DNA from: Phenylobacterium conjunctum
GTDB lineage: Bacteria; Pseudomonadota; Alphaproteobacteria; Caulobacterales; Caulobacteraceae
Length of the DNA: 64,000 nucleotides
Direction: 5' to 3'
Assembly: GCF_042679085.1 (NCBI RefSeq)
Contig: NZ_JBHTLQ010000014.1
Span: forward strand, 1 to 64,000
Position 1 is the first letter of the stretch; each line of letters begins with the position of its first letter. The notes under the pieces were generated by a model that was not told where the DNA came from, searched no databases, and saw only the letters and a program-made list of their open reading frames with translations. Both the position numbers and the translations under genes were made by a program. This document shows, one piece after another, positions 42,272 through 52,019 of the stretch.

Positions 42272-43957
42272 CTAGAGCCTCAGAACGGTTGTCTCCACCA
42301 CGGGGCGGCGGCCCCAGATGCGCTGGCTGGCCTTCTTCACGGCCCGGCCGAGCGCCTGTTCGACCAGGTCGTCGAACTCGCGGTCGTCGCCGGACAGGCG
42401 CTTGAGCGCCTGCTCGGCCTCGCCGGCCAGATCGTCCAGCACCTCGTCCAGGGGGTAGTCGTCGTCGGTGGGCAGGCCGATGGCGCGGACCTGGGGACCC
42501 GAGGCGATCTTGCCCCGACCGTCCAGGACCACGGCGACGCTCAACACGCCGTTGAAGGCGGCGTGACGGCGCTCGCGCAGGGCGTCACCGTTCTCCGGCG
42601 TCACCACACCCGCGTCCACATAGAGCCGGCCTGACGGGACCTCGTCGATGATCTCGGCCCGGCCGGGGGCCAGGCGGACCATGTCGCCGTTACGCGGCGC
42701 CACCGTCTGCGGAACCTGCAGGTCGCGGGCGAAGGCGGCGTGTTCCAGCAGGTGACGGCGCTCGCCATGGGTCGGCACCGCGATCTGCGGCCTGGCCCAA
42801 TGGTACATGCGCGACAGCTCGTCCCGGCACGGGTGGCCGGAGACGTGGATCCCCGGATGGTCGCGCTCGGTGTAGAGGCGCACCCCGCGGTCGGCCATCT
42901 TGTTCTGCAGGTTGCGGATCGGCACCTCGTTGCCCGGGATGACGCGGGAGGAGAAGACGCAGGCGTCCCCTGCCCCCAGCTTCACGTGCGGATGGGTGCC
43001 GTCGGCGATCCGCGACAGAGCCGCGCGGGCCTCGCCCTGGCTGCCGGTGCACAGATAGAGGATCTGGTCGGCCGGGAATTGACCGGCCTGCTGCTCGGTG
43101 ACGAACTCGGCCACGTCGTCGAACAGGCCCACATGCCGCGCGGCCGAGGCCATGCGGATCATGGAGCGGCCCACCAGGCAGACCCGGCGGCCGGCCGCCT
43201 TGGCGGCGTTGATCACCGAGTGCATCCGCGCGACGTTGGAGGCGAAGCAGGCCACAGCCACCCGGCCCTTCAGCCCGCCGATCAGCCCGGCCAGGGCCTC
43301 GCGCACATCAGCCTCAGAGCCGGCCTCACCGTCGACGAAGACGTTGGTCGAGTCACAGACCATGGCCAGGACACCCTCGTCGCCCAGGCGCTGGATGGTC
43401 CCGGAGTCGGTCACTTCGCCCAGCACCGGATCCGGATCGATCTTCCAGTCGCCGGTGTGCAGGATGACGCCCAGCGGCGTGCGGATCGCCAGGCCATTGG
43501 GCTCGGGGATCGAGTGGGTCAGGGTCACCATCTCCACCTGGAACGGGCCGATATCCAGGGTCCCGCCCAGCGGCACCTCGGTGATCTCAGCCTCGCCCAA
43601 CAGGTCCTGCTCGCGCAGCTTCTCGCGCAGGAGGAAGGCGGTGAAAGGCGTCGCGTACAGCGGCGCGCGCAGGCGCGGCCACAGCCAGGCCACCGCGCCG
43701 ATATGGTCCTCGTGGGCGTGGGTCAGCACGATGCCCAGGATGTCGTGGGCGTGCTGCTCGATGAAGGTGGGGTCCGGCAGGATGATCTCGACCCCAGGGG
43801 TCGTCTGGTCGCCGAAGGTCACGCCCAGGTCGACGACGATCCACTTGCGATCGTGCGGCGGGCCAAAGCCGTACAGATTGAAATTCATGCCGATCTCGTT
43901 CGACCCGCCCAGCGGCAGGAAGACGAGTTCGTCGTCGGGTTTTGCTTTCGCCATCAC
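42272..43957 (-). CDS. rnj: Ribonuclease J
   Basis: Metallo-beta-lactamase-fold RNase with 5'-to-3' exo and endo activity, for mRNA decay and rRNA maturation. In 561 residues the zinc motif HAHEDH is at residues 80-85 (LTHAHEDHIGAVAWL), with HTGDWKIDPDP, DSTNVFVDGEAGSEADVREA and the beta-CASP HVSGHPCRDELSRMYHWARP QIAVPTHGE-type region. The C-terminal domain is present. It overlaps coaX by 4 nt. Confidence 0.96.
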   Translation of the reverse strand: MMAKAKPDDELVFLPLGGSNEIGMNFNLYGFGPPHDRKWIVVDLGVTFGDQTTPGVEIILPDPTFIEQHAHDILGIVLTHAHEDHIGAVAWLWPRLRAPLYATPFTAFLLREKLREQDLLGEAEITEVPLGGTLDIGPFQVEMVTLTHSIPEPNGLAIRTPLGVILHTGDWKIDPDPVLGEVTDSGTIQRLGDEGVLAMVCDSTNVFVDGEAGSEADVREALAGLIGGLKGRVAVACFASNVARMHSVINAAKAAGRRVCLVGRSMIRMASAARHVGLFDDVAEFVTEQQAGQFPADQILYLCTGSQGEARAALSRIADGTHPHVKLGAGDACVFSSRVIPGNEVPIRNLQNKMADRGVRLYTERDHPGIHVSGHPCRDELSRMYHWARPQIAVPTHGERRHLLEHAAFARDLQVPQTVAPRNGDMVRLAPGRAEIIDEVPSGRLYVDAGVVTPENGDALRERRHAAFNGVLSVAVVLDGRGKIASGPQVRAIGLPTDDDYPLDEVLDDLAGEAEQALKRLSGDDREFDDLVEQALGRAVKKASQRIWGRRPVVETTVLRL

Positions 43958-44727
43958 GCCTTTTGGGTGTTGCGCCGCTGGATTTCCAGCAGGCCGCGGA
44001 TCGTTAGATCGGGATCGAAGTGGTCAATCGCCAGGGTCGCACCGTGAAACAGCGAGGCGACGCCGCCAGTGGCGACGACCGTCATGGGCTTGTCCCATTC
44101 GGCCTTGATGCGGGCGATGAGGCCCTCGATCAAGGCGATGTAGCCCCAGAAGACGCCGGCCTGCATGGCCCCGACCGTGTCCTTGCCGACCACGCGCTGG
44201 GGCTTCTGGATAGCAACGCGCGGCAGCTTGGCGGCCGCGGCGTGCAGGGCCTCCATGGACAGGTTGATGCCGGGCGCGATCACCCCGCCCTCGAACCCAC
44301 CATCGGCGGCGACGATGTCGAAGGTGGTGGCGGTGCCGCTGTCGATGACGATCAGGTCGCCCGGATAGATCACATGGGCGCCGATGGCGTTGACCAGGCG
44401 GTCAGCGCCGGCTTCCGAAGGCTTGTCGATACGCACCGGAATGCCCAGCACGGCGTTCTCGCCGATCACCAGGGGTTCGACGTGCAGGTAACGGCGGGCG
44501 AGGTTGCGCAGGTTGAAGATCGACTGCGGCACCACGCTGGAAATGATGCAGGCGTCCAGCACCTCGAACTTAAGGCTCGCCATAGCGAGCAGTTGGGACA
44601 GCCAGACGGCGTATTCGTCGGCGGTGCGGCTGGAATCGGTGGCCGCGCGCCATTGAGCGATCCAGGTCTCGCCGTCATGAACGGCGAACATGGTGTTGGT
44701 GTTGCCCTGTTCGATCGCGAGCAGCAT
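43954..44727 (-). CDS. coaX: Type III pantothenate kinase
   Basis: First enzyme of coenzyme A synthesis, ATP-dependent and not feedback-inhibited by CoA. The 257 residues include LLAIEQGNTNTMFAVHDG, KPSEAGADRLVNAIGAHVIY, LIVIDSGTATTFDIVAADGG, FEGGVIAPGINLSMEALHAA and VVATGGVASLF. Many family members have Asp where this one has Glu5 in AIEQGNT; the change is conservative. It lies between birA and rnj, with 2 nt after birA. Confidence 0.96.
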   Translation of the reverse strand: MLLAIEQGNTNTMFAVHDGETWIAQWRAATDSSRTADEYAVWLSQLLAMASLKFEVLDACIISSVVPQSIFNLRNLARRYLHVEPLVIGENAVLGIPVRIDKPSEAGADRLVNAIGAHVIYPGDLIVIDSGTATTFDIVAADGGFEGGVIAPGINLSMEALHAAAAKLPRVAIQKPQRVVGKDTVGAMQAGVFWGYIALIEGLIARIKAEWDKPMTVVATGGVASLFHGATLAIDHFDPDLTIRGLLEIQRRNTQKA

Positions 44728-44729
44728 CT

Positions 44730-45467
44730 CTAGGCGTCTCCGAAAAACACGTCGCCGGCGGTTATGCGCAGAACCGAGCCGTCGTCCAGCTTCAGGCGAA
44801 GGGCTCCATCAGGGTCCAGGCCCTCGGCGATCCCCCGGTGGGTCTGGTTGGGTAGGCGGGCGACGCAGGGTTCGCCAAGCCCGTGAGCCACTCGGGTCCA
44901 GGCCGCGGCGATGGGGGCGAAGCCCTCCCGGGTCCAGATCTGGCGCCAGGCCTCGAAGGACCGGGCCAGGATCTCCAGCGCGTCCCGCGGTTTGGGCGGC
45001 CTAGCTGACATGAACTCGGCGAAGGCGCAGGCCGGACGCTCGACGTCCTGCGGATAGGTGGCGAGGTTCACCCCGATCCCCACCGCCAGCCACAGCTTGC
45101 CGTCAGGCCGCGAGCCGGACTCGACCAGGATGCCGCTGGCCTTGCGGCCATGGATCATCAGGTCATTGGGCCACTTCACGCGGCCAAGGCCAGGACCTAG
45201 GCAGGCCTCGGCGAGATCGGCGACCGCGAGCGCGGCGACAAACGACACCTGGGCGGCGTCCGCCGCCGGCATGTCGGTCACATACAGCAGGGTGGCGGCG
45301 AGATTGCCCGTGGGGCTGTCCCAGGCCCGGCCCCGGCGGCCCCGCCCCGCCGTTTGGCGCAAGGCGGTGATCCAGACCGGGCCGGCCTCCCCCGCCTCGG
45401 CGCGGCGTCGCGCCTCGGCGTTGGTGGAGTCTATCTCGTCATAGGCCTCGATGGCCGGGATCGACAC
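44730..45467 (-). CDS. birA: Biotin-protein ligase
   Basis: Attaches biotin to the carrier subunit of acetyl-CoA carboxylase and other carboxylases. The 245 residues include YDEIDSTNAEARRRAEAGEA, TALRQTAGRGRRGRAWDSPT GNLAATLLY-type motif (biotinyl-AMP binding), VKWPNDLMIHGRKASGILVE and LAVGIGVNLATYP. There is no N-terminal helix-turn-helix, so it is not the repressor type. It begins at the base next to the nuoN stop. Confidence 0.96.
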   Translation of the reverse strand: MSIPAIEAYDEIDSTNAEARRRAEAGEAGPVWITALRQTAGRGRRGRAWDSPTGNLAATLLYVTDMPAADAAQVSFVAALAVADLAEACLGPGLGRVKWPNDLMIHGRKASGILVESGSRPDGKLWLAVGIGVNLATYPQDVERPACAFAEFMSARPPKPRDALEILARSFEAWRQIWTREGFAPIAAAWTRVAHGLGEPCVARLPNQTHRGIAEGLDPDGALRLKLDDGSVLRITAGDVFFGDA

Positions 45468-46907
45468 CTAGGCGAGGCCGAACGCGGCGGCCGCCGCCTT
45501 GGCGAGCGGGTCGATGAACACCAGGGCGCCCAGGACCAGCGGGAAGCTGAACAGGGCCGCCGAGATGGCGATGGCCCGCACTTCCACCGGCGGGGCGTCG
45601 GTACGGCCCGGAGCCGCGTCGAACCACATCACCTTGATCAGGCGCAGATAGTAGAAGGCCGCCACAACCGAGCCGACCAGGCCGGCGATGGCCGCGCCCT
45701 GGATGGCGACGTCGGGCGTGTTGATCGCCGCCTTGAAGACATAGAACTTCGCCCAGAAGCCGGAGAACGGCGGCAGGCCGAGCGCCGACAGCGAAAACGC
45801 GGTCATGGCCAGCGCGATGCCCGGGCGTTCCTTGAACAGGCCAGCCATGTCCTCGATGGTCTCCATCGGCTTGCCGTCGCGCGACAGGCCCGAGAGGCAG
45901 GCGAAGAAGCCGGTCACGTCCACCATGTAGAGGACCATGAACACCAGCATCGCCTGGACGCCTTCGGCGCTGCCCGAGGCCAAGCCCAGCACGGCGTAGC
46001 CGACATTGGCGATGGAGGAATAGGCCCACAGACGCTTCAGGTTGGTCTGGGCCAGGCCCGCAAAGGCGCCGACGAAAATCGACAGCAGGGCCACGATCAC
46101 CAGGACCTGGCGCCATTGGGCGATGGCCCCGTCAAAGCCGTGGGTCAAAGCGCGGGCGAACAGCACCATGGCGGCGAGCTTGGGCGCCGCGGCGAAGAAG
46201 GCCACGACCGGGGTCGGGGCGCCCTCATAGACATCCGGGGTCCACATGTGGAACGGCGCGGCGGAGATCTTGAAGGCCAGGCCGCAGATCAGGAACACCA
46301 GGCCGAACAGCACGCCGGTGTGGGCGCCGCCCTGAACGGCGACGGCGATGTCGTCGAACTTGGTGGAGCCGGCGAAGCCGTAGATCAGCGAGGCGCCGTA
46401 CAGCAGCAGACCCGAGGACAGGGCGCCGAGCACGAAGTACTTCAGGCCGGCTTCCGAAGCTTTGGCGTCGTCGCGGTGCATGGCGGCGAGCACATAGAGG
46501 GCCAGGGACTGCAGTTCCACGCCCACATAGAGCGCGATCAGGTCGCCCGCACCGACCATCATGGCCATGCCCAGCGCGGCCAGCAGGATCAGGACCGGGT
46601 ATTCAAAGTTGTCGACGCCGCGGCGCTTGAACCAGCGCTGGCCCAGCAGGATCGACACCGCGCTGGCGGCGTAGATGGCGACCTGGGCGAAGGACGAGGC
46701 CGCGTCAGAAATCAGCCCCCCGGAGAAGGCCTTGCCGACCGGCGCCACAGCGGCGGCGTAGGCCGCGGCGGCCAGGGCCAGGATAGCGCCCAGCCCGACG
46801 AGGGCCGTGCGACGCGGGGCGAAAGCCCCCGCCACCAGCAGGAACAGGGCCGCCCCTGCGAGGATGGCCTCGGGAAGGGCCAGGGCGAAATCGGCAGAGA
46901 AGGTCAT
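45468..46907 (-). CDS. nuoN: NADH-quinone oxidoreductase subunit N
   Basis: Antiporter-like proton-pumping subunit in the membrane arm of complex I. The 479 residues have about 14 helices and the proton-antiporter core (LLYGASLIYGFAGSTKFDDI, FKISAAPFHMWTPDVYEGAP with the key Lys region, LKRLWAYSSIANVGYAVLGL). It follows nuoM after 14 nt. Confidence 0.97.
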   Translation of the reverse strand: MTFSADFALALPEAILAGAALFLLVAGAFAPRRTALVGLGAILALAAAAYAAAVAPVGKAFSGGLISDAASSFAQVAIYAASAVSILLGQRWFKRRGVDNFEYPVLILLAALGMAMMVGAGDLIALYVGVELQSLALYVLAAMHRDDAKASEAGLKYFVLGALSSGLLLYGASLIYGFAGSTKFDDIAVAVQGGAHTGVLFGLVFLICGLAFKISAAPFHMWTPDVYEGAPTPVVAFFAAAPKLAAMVLFARALTHGFDGAIAQWRQVLVIVALLSIFVGAFAGLAQTNLKRLWAYSSIANVGYAVLGLASGSAEGVQAMLVFMVLYMVDVTGFFACLSGLSRDGKPMETIEDMAGLFKERPGIALAMTAFSLSALGLPPFSGFWAKFYVFKAAINTPDVAIQGAAIAGLVGSVVAAFYYLRLIKVMWFDAAPGRTDAPPVEVRAIAISAALFSFPLVLGALVFIDPLAKAAAAAFGLA

Positions 46908-46921
46908 GGCTTCAGGTCCCC

Positions 46922-48409
46922 CTAGGCGCCGATCGCCGCGCGGTAGGCCGCGACGAGGTTGTCGACCGAGGCCTGGGTCAGGTCGAACACGACGCCCGGA
47001 TGGACGCCCAGATACAGGGTCGACAGGATCAGCGGCGCGAAGATCGCCACCTCACGCCAGTCGAGGTCGGAGATATTGGCCAGCGCCGGGTTGGTCATCT
47101 CGCCGAACACCACGCGCCGGTACAGCGTGAGCGCATAGACGGCCGAGAAGATTACGCCGGAGGCGGCCACCAGGGCCGTCCAGGTCGAGGCCTGGTAGGT
47201 CCCGGTCATGGTCAGGATTTCGCCGACGAAGCCCGAGGTGCCCGGCAGGCCGACATTGCCCATGGTGAAGAGCAGGAAGGTCGCCGCGTACCAGGGCATG
47301 CGGTTCACCAGGCCGCCATAGTAGGCGATCTCGCGGGTGTGCATGCGGTCATAGACCACGCCGACGCAGAGGAAGAGCGCGCCGGAGATCACCCCGTGGC
47401 TCAGCATCTGGAAGATCGCGCCCTGCACGCCGATAGCGTTGCCGGCGAAGATCCCCATGGTCACGAAGCCCATGTGGGCGACCGACGAATAGGCGATCAG
47501 CTTCTTCATGTCGGTCTGCCGGAAGGCGACCAGCGAGGTGTAGACGATGGCGATGACGCTGAGGGTGAAGACCAGCGGCGAGAACATCTCCGAGGCCTGC
47601 GGGAACATCGGCAGCGAGAAGCGCAGGAAGCCGTAGCCGCCCATCTTCAAGAGGATGCCCGCCAGGATCACGGAACCGGCCGTCGGCGCTTCCACGTGAG
47701 CGTCAGGCAGCCAGGTGTGCACCGGCCACATGGGCATCTTCACCGCGAAGGAGGCGAAGAAGGCCAGCCACAGCCAGGTCTGGATCCAGGGCGCGAACTT
47801 GTAGGTCATCAACTCGGGGATCGAGCTGGTGCCCGAGATGCCGATCATCGCCAGGATGGCGGCCAGCATCAGGACGGAGCCCAGCAGGGTGTAGAGGAAG
47901 AACTTGAAGGCCGCGTAGACCCGACGCTTGCCGCCCCAGATGCCGATGATCAGGAACATCGGCACCAGGCCGAACTCGAAGAAGGCGTAGAAAAGCACCA
48001 GGTCCAGCGCGCAGAACACGCCGATGACCAGGGTCTCGAGGATCAGGAAGGCGATCAGGTATTCGAGCACCCGCGTCTCGATCGCCTTCCAGGACGCCGC
48101 GATACAGAACGGCATGAGGAAGGCGGTCAGCAGGACGAACAGGATCGAGATCCCGTCGACGCCCATGCGGTAGTGCAGGCCTGCGAACCAGTTGAAGTCC
48201 TCGACGAACTGGAAGCCCGCGTTCGAGGCGTCGTACTGGGCCACCAGCAGGACGGACAGGGCGAGCGTGCCCAGGGTCACCACGAAGGCGATCCACTTGG
48301 CGGTCTCGACCGTCTTGGCGTCGTCCGGCTTGCCGAACAGGCGAAGCGCGAGAATGCCCGCCACGCCGAGCAGTGGCGAGAAGGTCGTCAGGGAGAGAAT
48401 GCCGGTCAT
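46922..48409 (-). CDS. nuoM: NADH-quinone oxidoreductase subunit M
   Basis: Second antiporter-like subunit of the membrane arm. The 495 residues include YRMGVDGISILFVLLTAFLM, FYAFFEFGLVPMFLIIGIWG with the conserved Glu, KMPMWPVHTWLPDAHVEAPT AGSVILAGILLKMGGYG-type core, and KKLIAYSSVAHMGFVTMGIF. The gap to nuoL is 14 nt. Confidence 0.98.
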   Translation of the reverse strand: MTGILSLTTFSPLLGVAGILALRLFGKPDDAKTVETAKWIAFVVTLGTLALSVLLVAQYDASNAGFQFVEDFNWFAGLHYRMGVDGISILFVLLTAFLMPFCIAASWKAIETRVLEYLIAFLILETLVIGVFCALDLVLFYAFFEFGLVPMFLIIGIWGGKRRVYAAFKFFLYTLLGSVLMLAAILAMIGISGTSSIPELMTYKFAPWIQTWLWLAFFASFAVKMPMWPVHTWLPDAHVEAPTAGSVILAGILLKMGGYGFLRFSLPMFPQASEMFSPLVFTLSVIAIVYTSLVAFRQTDMKKLIAYSSVAHMGFVTMGIFAGNAIGVQGAIFQMLSHGVISGALFLCVGVVYDRMHTREIAYYGGLVNRMPWYAATFLLFTMGNVGLPGTSGFVGEILTMTGTYQASTWTALVAASGVIFSAVYALTLYRRVVFGEMTNPALANISDLDWREVAIFAPLILSTLYLGVHPGVVFDLTQASVDNLVAAYRAAIGA

Positions 48410-48423
48410 CTGGTCGCTCCCCC

Positions 48424-50499
48424 TTAAGCCTGCCAGGCCAGCAGGGCGAAGGTCAGCAGACCCGCCACGCCAAGCAGCATCACGAACGCATAGTGGTAGA
48501 GGAAGCCGGACTGCAGCTTACCCGTCCGGCGGCCCAGCGCGTAGGACACCGCCGAGACCCCGTCCGGCCCGAGGCCGTCGATGATCTTCTGATCCCCACC
48601 CTTCCAGAACAGATCGCCCAGGAACTTGGTCAGGCGCACGAAGGTGGCCTCATAGAGCTCATCGAAGAACCACTTGTTGTAGAGGAAGGTCCAGAGCAGG
48701 CCCTTGTTGGCCGCGATCCGCGCGCCCAGGCCTTCCTTGCGGATATAGACGTACCAGGCGATCACGAGGCCGAGCATCGAGACCACCAGCGGCGCCCAGA
48801 GCACCCAGGTGGGCGCATGGTGGGCGTGTTCGAGCACGTGGTTGGTCGGGGCGTTGAAGATCGCGCCCTTCCAGAACTCGCCGCGCTCCTCGCCGACGAA
48901 CTTCTCGACGAAGGCCCAGCCGGCCAGCACCGCGCCGACCGACAGCACCAGCAGCGGCACGATCATCACCAACGGGCTCTCGTGCGGCTGGTGCGCATGG
49001 CCATGGCCATGGCCATGATCGTCGTGCGCGTGGTCGTCGTGGGCATGATCGTCATGACCGTCCGCCGCGTGGGCGTGGTCATCATGGGCGTGCGCATCGT
49101 CGTGACCCCACTTGGCGTGGCCATGGAAGGTCATGAAGGCCAGGCGCCAGGAGTAGAAGGCGGTCAGGCCGGCGGCGAACAGGCCGACGATGAAGGCGAA
49201 GTAGGCGACGCCGCCATGCTCCTGGCCGGCCGCGAAGGCCGACTCGATGATGGCGTCCTTGGAGTAGAAGCCGGCGAAGCCCAGCTCGACGCCCGGGATC
49301 CCGAAGCCGGTGATCGCCAGAGTGCCGATGGTCATCACCGCATAGGTGATGGGCAGGTGCTTCCACAGGGCGCCCATCTTCCGCATGTCCTGCTCGTGGT
49401 GCATCCCGTGGATCACCGAGCCGGCGCCCAGGAACAGCAGGGCCTTGAAGAAGGCGTGCGTGAACAGGTGGAACATGGCCGCCTGGTAGGCGCCCACGCC
49501 CGCAGCGAAGAACATGTAGCCGAGCTGCGAACAGGTCGAATAGGCGATGACCCGCTTGATGTCGTTCTGGGCCAGGCCGACGGTCGCCGCGAACAGGGCG
49601 GTGACGGCGCCGATCAGGGTGACAATCTGCTTGGCCACCGGGGCGTACTCGAACATCGGCGAGAGCAGGCAGACCATGTAGACGCCGGCGGTCACCATGG
49701 TGGCGGCGTGGATCAGGGCCGACACCGGGGTCGGGCCTTCCATGGCGTCCGGCAGCCAGGTGTGCAGGAAGAACTGGGCCGACTTGCCCATGGCGCCGAT
49801 GAACAGCAGGCCGCAGGCCAGGTCGACGGCCGGCCAGGTGTGGCCGGCGAACTCCCAGCCCTTGCCGACCATGGCCGGGATCTGCGGGAACAGTTCAGCG
49901 AACTCGATGGTCTTGAACTGCCAGAAGACCGTCATGATGCCGAGCGCGAAGCCGAAGTCGCCCACCCGGTTGACCACGAAAGCCTTGATGGAGGCGGCGT
50001 TGGCGCTGGGCTTGTGGAACCAGAAGCCGATCAGCAGGTAGGACGCCAGGCCCACCCCTTCCCAGCCGAAGAACAGCTGCATGAAGTCGGCGGCGGTGAC
50101 CAGCGACAGCATGGCGAAGGTGAAGAGCGACAGGTAGGCGAAGAACCGCGGCTTGGACGGATCCTCGGCCATGTACCCCCAGCTGTAGAGGTGCACGAGG
50201 GCCGAGACCGTGGTCACCACGATCAGCATGGTCGCCGACAGGGCGTCGATGCGGATCGACCAGTTCGACTGGAAGTCGCCGATGTTGATGAACGGCGCGA
50301 CCGTGGTGGTGAAGGGCTCAAGCCCGCCCCAGGTCCACTGGGAGAAGACCACCCAGGACAGGACGCAGGACAACAGAAGCAGGCCGGTGGTGATGGCCTG
50401 GGAGACCGTGTCGCCCAGGCGGCGGCCGAACAGGCCCGCCACGGCCGCCCCGAGGAGCGGTCCGAAGACGATGATGGGAACGATAGACTGCGCGTTCAT
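48424..50499 (-). CDS. nuoL: NADH-quinone oxidoreductase subunit L with a histidine-rich insert
   Basis: Distal antiporter-like subunit with the long lateral helix. The 691 residues exceed the roughly 613 of E. coli. Family parts are WSIRIDALSATMLIVVTTVS, FFGWEGVGLASYLLIGFWFH, AQFFLHTWLPDAMEGPTPVS and KRVIAYSTCSQLGYMFFAAG. Residues about 458-509 are an insert with 18 His and many Asp (HDDHAHDDHAHDDHGHGHGH), lying between two membrane helices. It may bind metal or be a flexible loop; no function is known. Confidence 0.97.
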   Translation of the reverse strand: MNAQSIVPIIVFGPLLGAAVAGLFGRRLGDTVSQAITTGLLLLSCVLSWVVFSQWTWGGLEPFTTTVAPFINIGDFQSNWSIRIDALSATMLIVVTTVSALVHLYSWGYMAEDPSKPRFFAYLSLFTFAMLSLVTAADFMQLFFGWEGVGLASYLLIGFWFHKPSANAASIKAFVVNRVGDFGFALGIMTVFWQFKTIEFAELFPQIPAMVGKGWEFAGHTWPAVDLACGLLFIGAMGKSAQFFLHTWLPDAMEGPTPVSALIHAATMVTAGVYMVCLLSPMFEYAPVAKQIVTLIGAVTALFAATVGLAQNDIKRVIAYSTCSQLGYMFFAAGVGAYQAAMFHLFTHAFFKALLFLGAGSVIHGMHHEQDMRKMGALWKHLPITYAVMTIGTLAITGFGIPGVELGFAGFYSKDAIIESAFAAGQEHGGVAYFAFIVGLFAAGLTAFYSWRLAFMTFHGHAKWGHDDAHAHDDHAHAADGHDDHAHDDHAHDDHGHGHGHAHQPHESPLVMIVPLLVLSVGAVLAGWAFVEKFVGEERGEFWKGAIFNAPTNHVLEHAHHAPTWVLWAPLVVSMLGLVIAWYVYIRKEGLGARIAANKGLLWTFLYNKWFFDELYEATFVRLTKFLGDLFWKGGDQKIIDGLGPDGVSAVSYALGRRTGKLQSGFLYHYAFVMLLGVAGLLTFALLAWQA

Positions 50500-50508
50500 G
50501 GCTTTCCG

Positions 50509-50817
50509 TCAGCCCTTCATCATCGAGGCGTCGTCCACGGCGATGTCGCCGCGGTTGCGGAAGAAGGTCACCAGGATGGCGAGGCCCACGGCGGCCTCGG
50601 CCGCCGCCACGGTCAGGACGAACATGGCGAAGATCTGCCCCACCACGTTGTGGAGATAGACCGAGAAGGCCACCAGGTTGATGTTCACCGAGAGCAGGAT
50701 CAGCTCCACGGACATCAGGATGACGATGATGTTCTTGCGGTTCACGAAAATCCCGAACACCCCGATGGTGAACAGGATCGCGGCCACCGCCAGATAATGG
50801 GCGAGCCCGATGGTCAT
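50509..50817 (-). CDS. nuoK: NADH-quinone oxidoreductase subunit K
   Basis: Small membrane subunit with three helices, 102 residues. LAVAAILFTIGVFGIFVNRK, the Glu-containing IIVILMSVELILLSVNINLV and FVLTVAAAEAAVGLAILVTF with a second conserved Glu are the proton-path helices. It overlaps nuoJ by 4 nt. Confidence 0.98.
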   Translation of the reverse strand: MTIGLAHYLAVAAILFTIGVFGIFVNRKNIIVILMSVELILLSVNINLVAFSVYLHNVVGQIFAMFVLTVAAAEAAVGLAILVTFFRNRGDIAVDDASMMKG

Positions 50818-51431
50818 TCCGAAATCCCCTCGCCCGGCTTGATCTGGACGATGCGCATGCCGCTCTTGGGCGTGCGGGCGACCTGGTCAGCGATGACCTG
50901 GCGCCGGACGCCCGGCTTGTGGCGCAGGGTGAGCACGATGGCGCCGATCATGGCCACCAGGAGCACCAGACCCGCCGCCTGGAAGAAGTAGATGTAGTCG
51001 GTGTAGAGCACCCGCCCGATGGTCTCGGCGTTGGACAGGCCCTCGGCCGCAGCCATGGGCGTATCATTGCCGGCCGCCGCGCCGTGGCTGGAGACCGCTG
51101 TGGCCACCAGCACCATCTCAAAGGCCAGGAAGCCGCCGATGATCGCGCCGATCGGCGCGTACTGGGCGAAACCTTGCCGGAGCGCTGCGAAGTCGACGTC
51201 GAGCATCATGACGACGAAGAGGAACAGCACCGCCACCGCGCCGACGTAGACGACGACCAGCAGCATGGCCAGGAACTCCGCCCCCATCAGGACGAAGAGC
51301 CCCGCAGCGGAGAAGAATGACAGGATCAGGAACAGCACCGAGTGCACCGGGTTGCGGGCGGAGACCACGCATAGCCCGGCTACGACGGTGACCGTCGCCA
51401 GCAGATAGAAAGCGATCGCCTGCAAGGCCAT
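50814..51431 (-). CDS. nuoJ: NADH-quinone oxidoreductase subunit J
   Basis: Membrane subunit with five helices, 205 residues from ATG at 51431 (MALQAIAFYLLATVTVVAGL). LFVLMGAEFLAMLLVVVYVG and AVAVLFLFVVMMLDVD are the conserved third helix with its pi-bulge region. The frame extends 11 codons upstream without family similarity, so I use the inner ATG. A 96-bp gap separates it from nuoI. Confidence 0.97.
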   Translation of the reverse strand: MALQAIAFYLLATVTVVAGLCVVSARNPVHSVLFLILSFFSAAGLFVLMGAEFLAMLLVVVYVGAVAVLFLFVVMMLDVDFAALRQGFAQYAPIGAIIGGFLAFEMVLVATAVSSHGAAAGNDTPMAAAEGLSNAETIGRVLYTDYIYFFQAAGLVLLVAMIGAIVLTLRHKPGVRRQVIADQVARTPKSGMRIVQIKPGEGISE

Positions 51432-51527
51432 GACGGCTCTTCTCAGCCCCTCTTCTCGCGCCATGCCGGGCCGCCCGGGCCCGGTCTATCGACGCTGTTC
51501 AGCACCCTTCGGAATCGCGCGCCGGTC

Positions 51528-52019
51528 TTACCGGTAGGCCGCGTCGAGTTCCAGATTCTTCGCGATTTCCCGCTCCCAACGATCACCGTTTTCGAGCAGG
51601 CGTTCCTTGTCGTAGTAGAGCTCTTCCCGCGTCTCGACGGCGAACTCGATGTTCGGCCCCTCGACGATGGCGTCCACCGGGCAGGCCTCCTGGCACAGGC
51701 CGCAGTAGATGCACTTCACCATGTCGATGTCGTAGCGGGTGGTCCGGCGCGAGCCGTCTTCCCGGGGCTCGGCCTCGATGGTGATGGCCTGGGCCGGGCA
51801 GATGGCCTCGCACAGCTTGCAGGCGATGCAGCGCTCTTCGCCGTTCGGATAGCGGCGCAGCACGTGCTCGCCGCGGAAGCGGGGCGACTGCGGGTTACGC
51901 TCGTGCGGGTACATGACCGTCGCCTTGGGCTTCAGCATGTAGCGCATGGCCAGGCCGAAGGCGCCGACGAAGTCGGACAGCGCCGCGCCCCTGACCGCCT
52001 GGGTGATCCGCTGCATCAT
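51528..52019 (-). CDS. nuoI: NADH-quinone oxidoreductase subunit I
   Basis: Ferredoxin-like subunit with two [4Fe-4S] clusters (N6a and N6b) in the peripheral arm. The 163 residues have CIACKLCEAICPAQAITIEA and CIYCGLCQEACPVDAIVEGP, each with the CxxCxxCxxxCP pattern. ATG at 52019 overlaps the stop of the small lipoprotein gene (ATGA), so the two are translationally coupled; the next codon is also ATG. Confidence 0.98.
   Translation of the reverse strand: MMQRITQAVRGAALSDFVGAFGLAMRYMLKPKATVMYPHERNPQSPRFRGEHVLRRYPNGEERCIACKLCEAICPAQAITIEAEPREDGSRRTTRYDIDMVKCIYCGLCQEACPVDAIVEGPNIEFAVETREELYYDKERLLENGDRWEREIAKNLELDAAYR

Noticed and set aside
48973..49129. Short repeats resembling a CRISPR or satellite
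   Set aside because: They are in frame within nuoL and encode His/Asp repeats; no regular spacer pattern.
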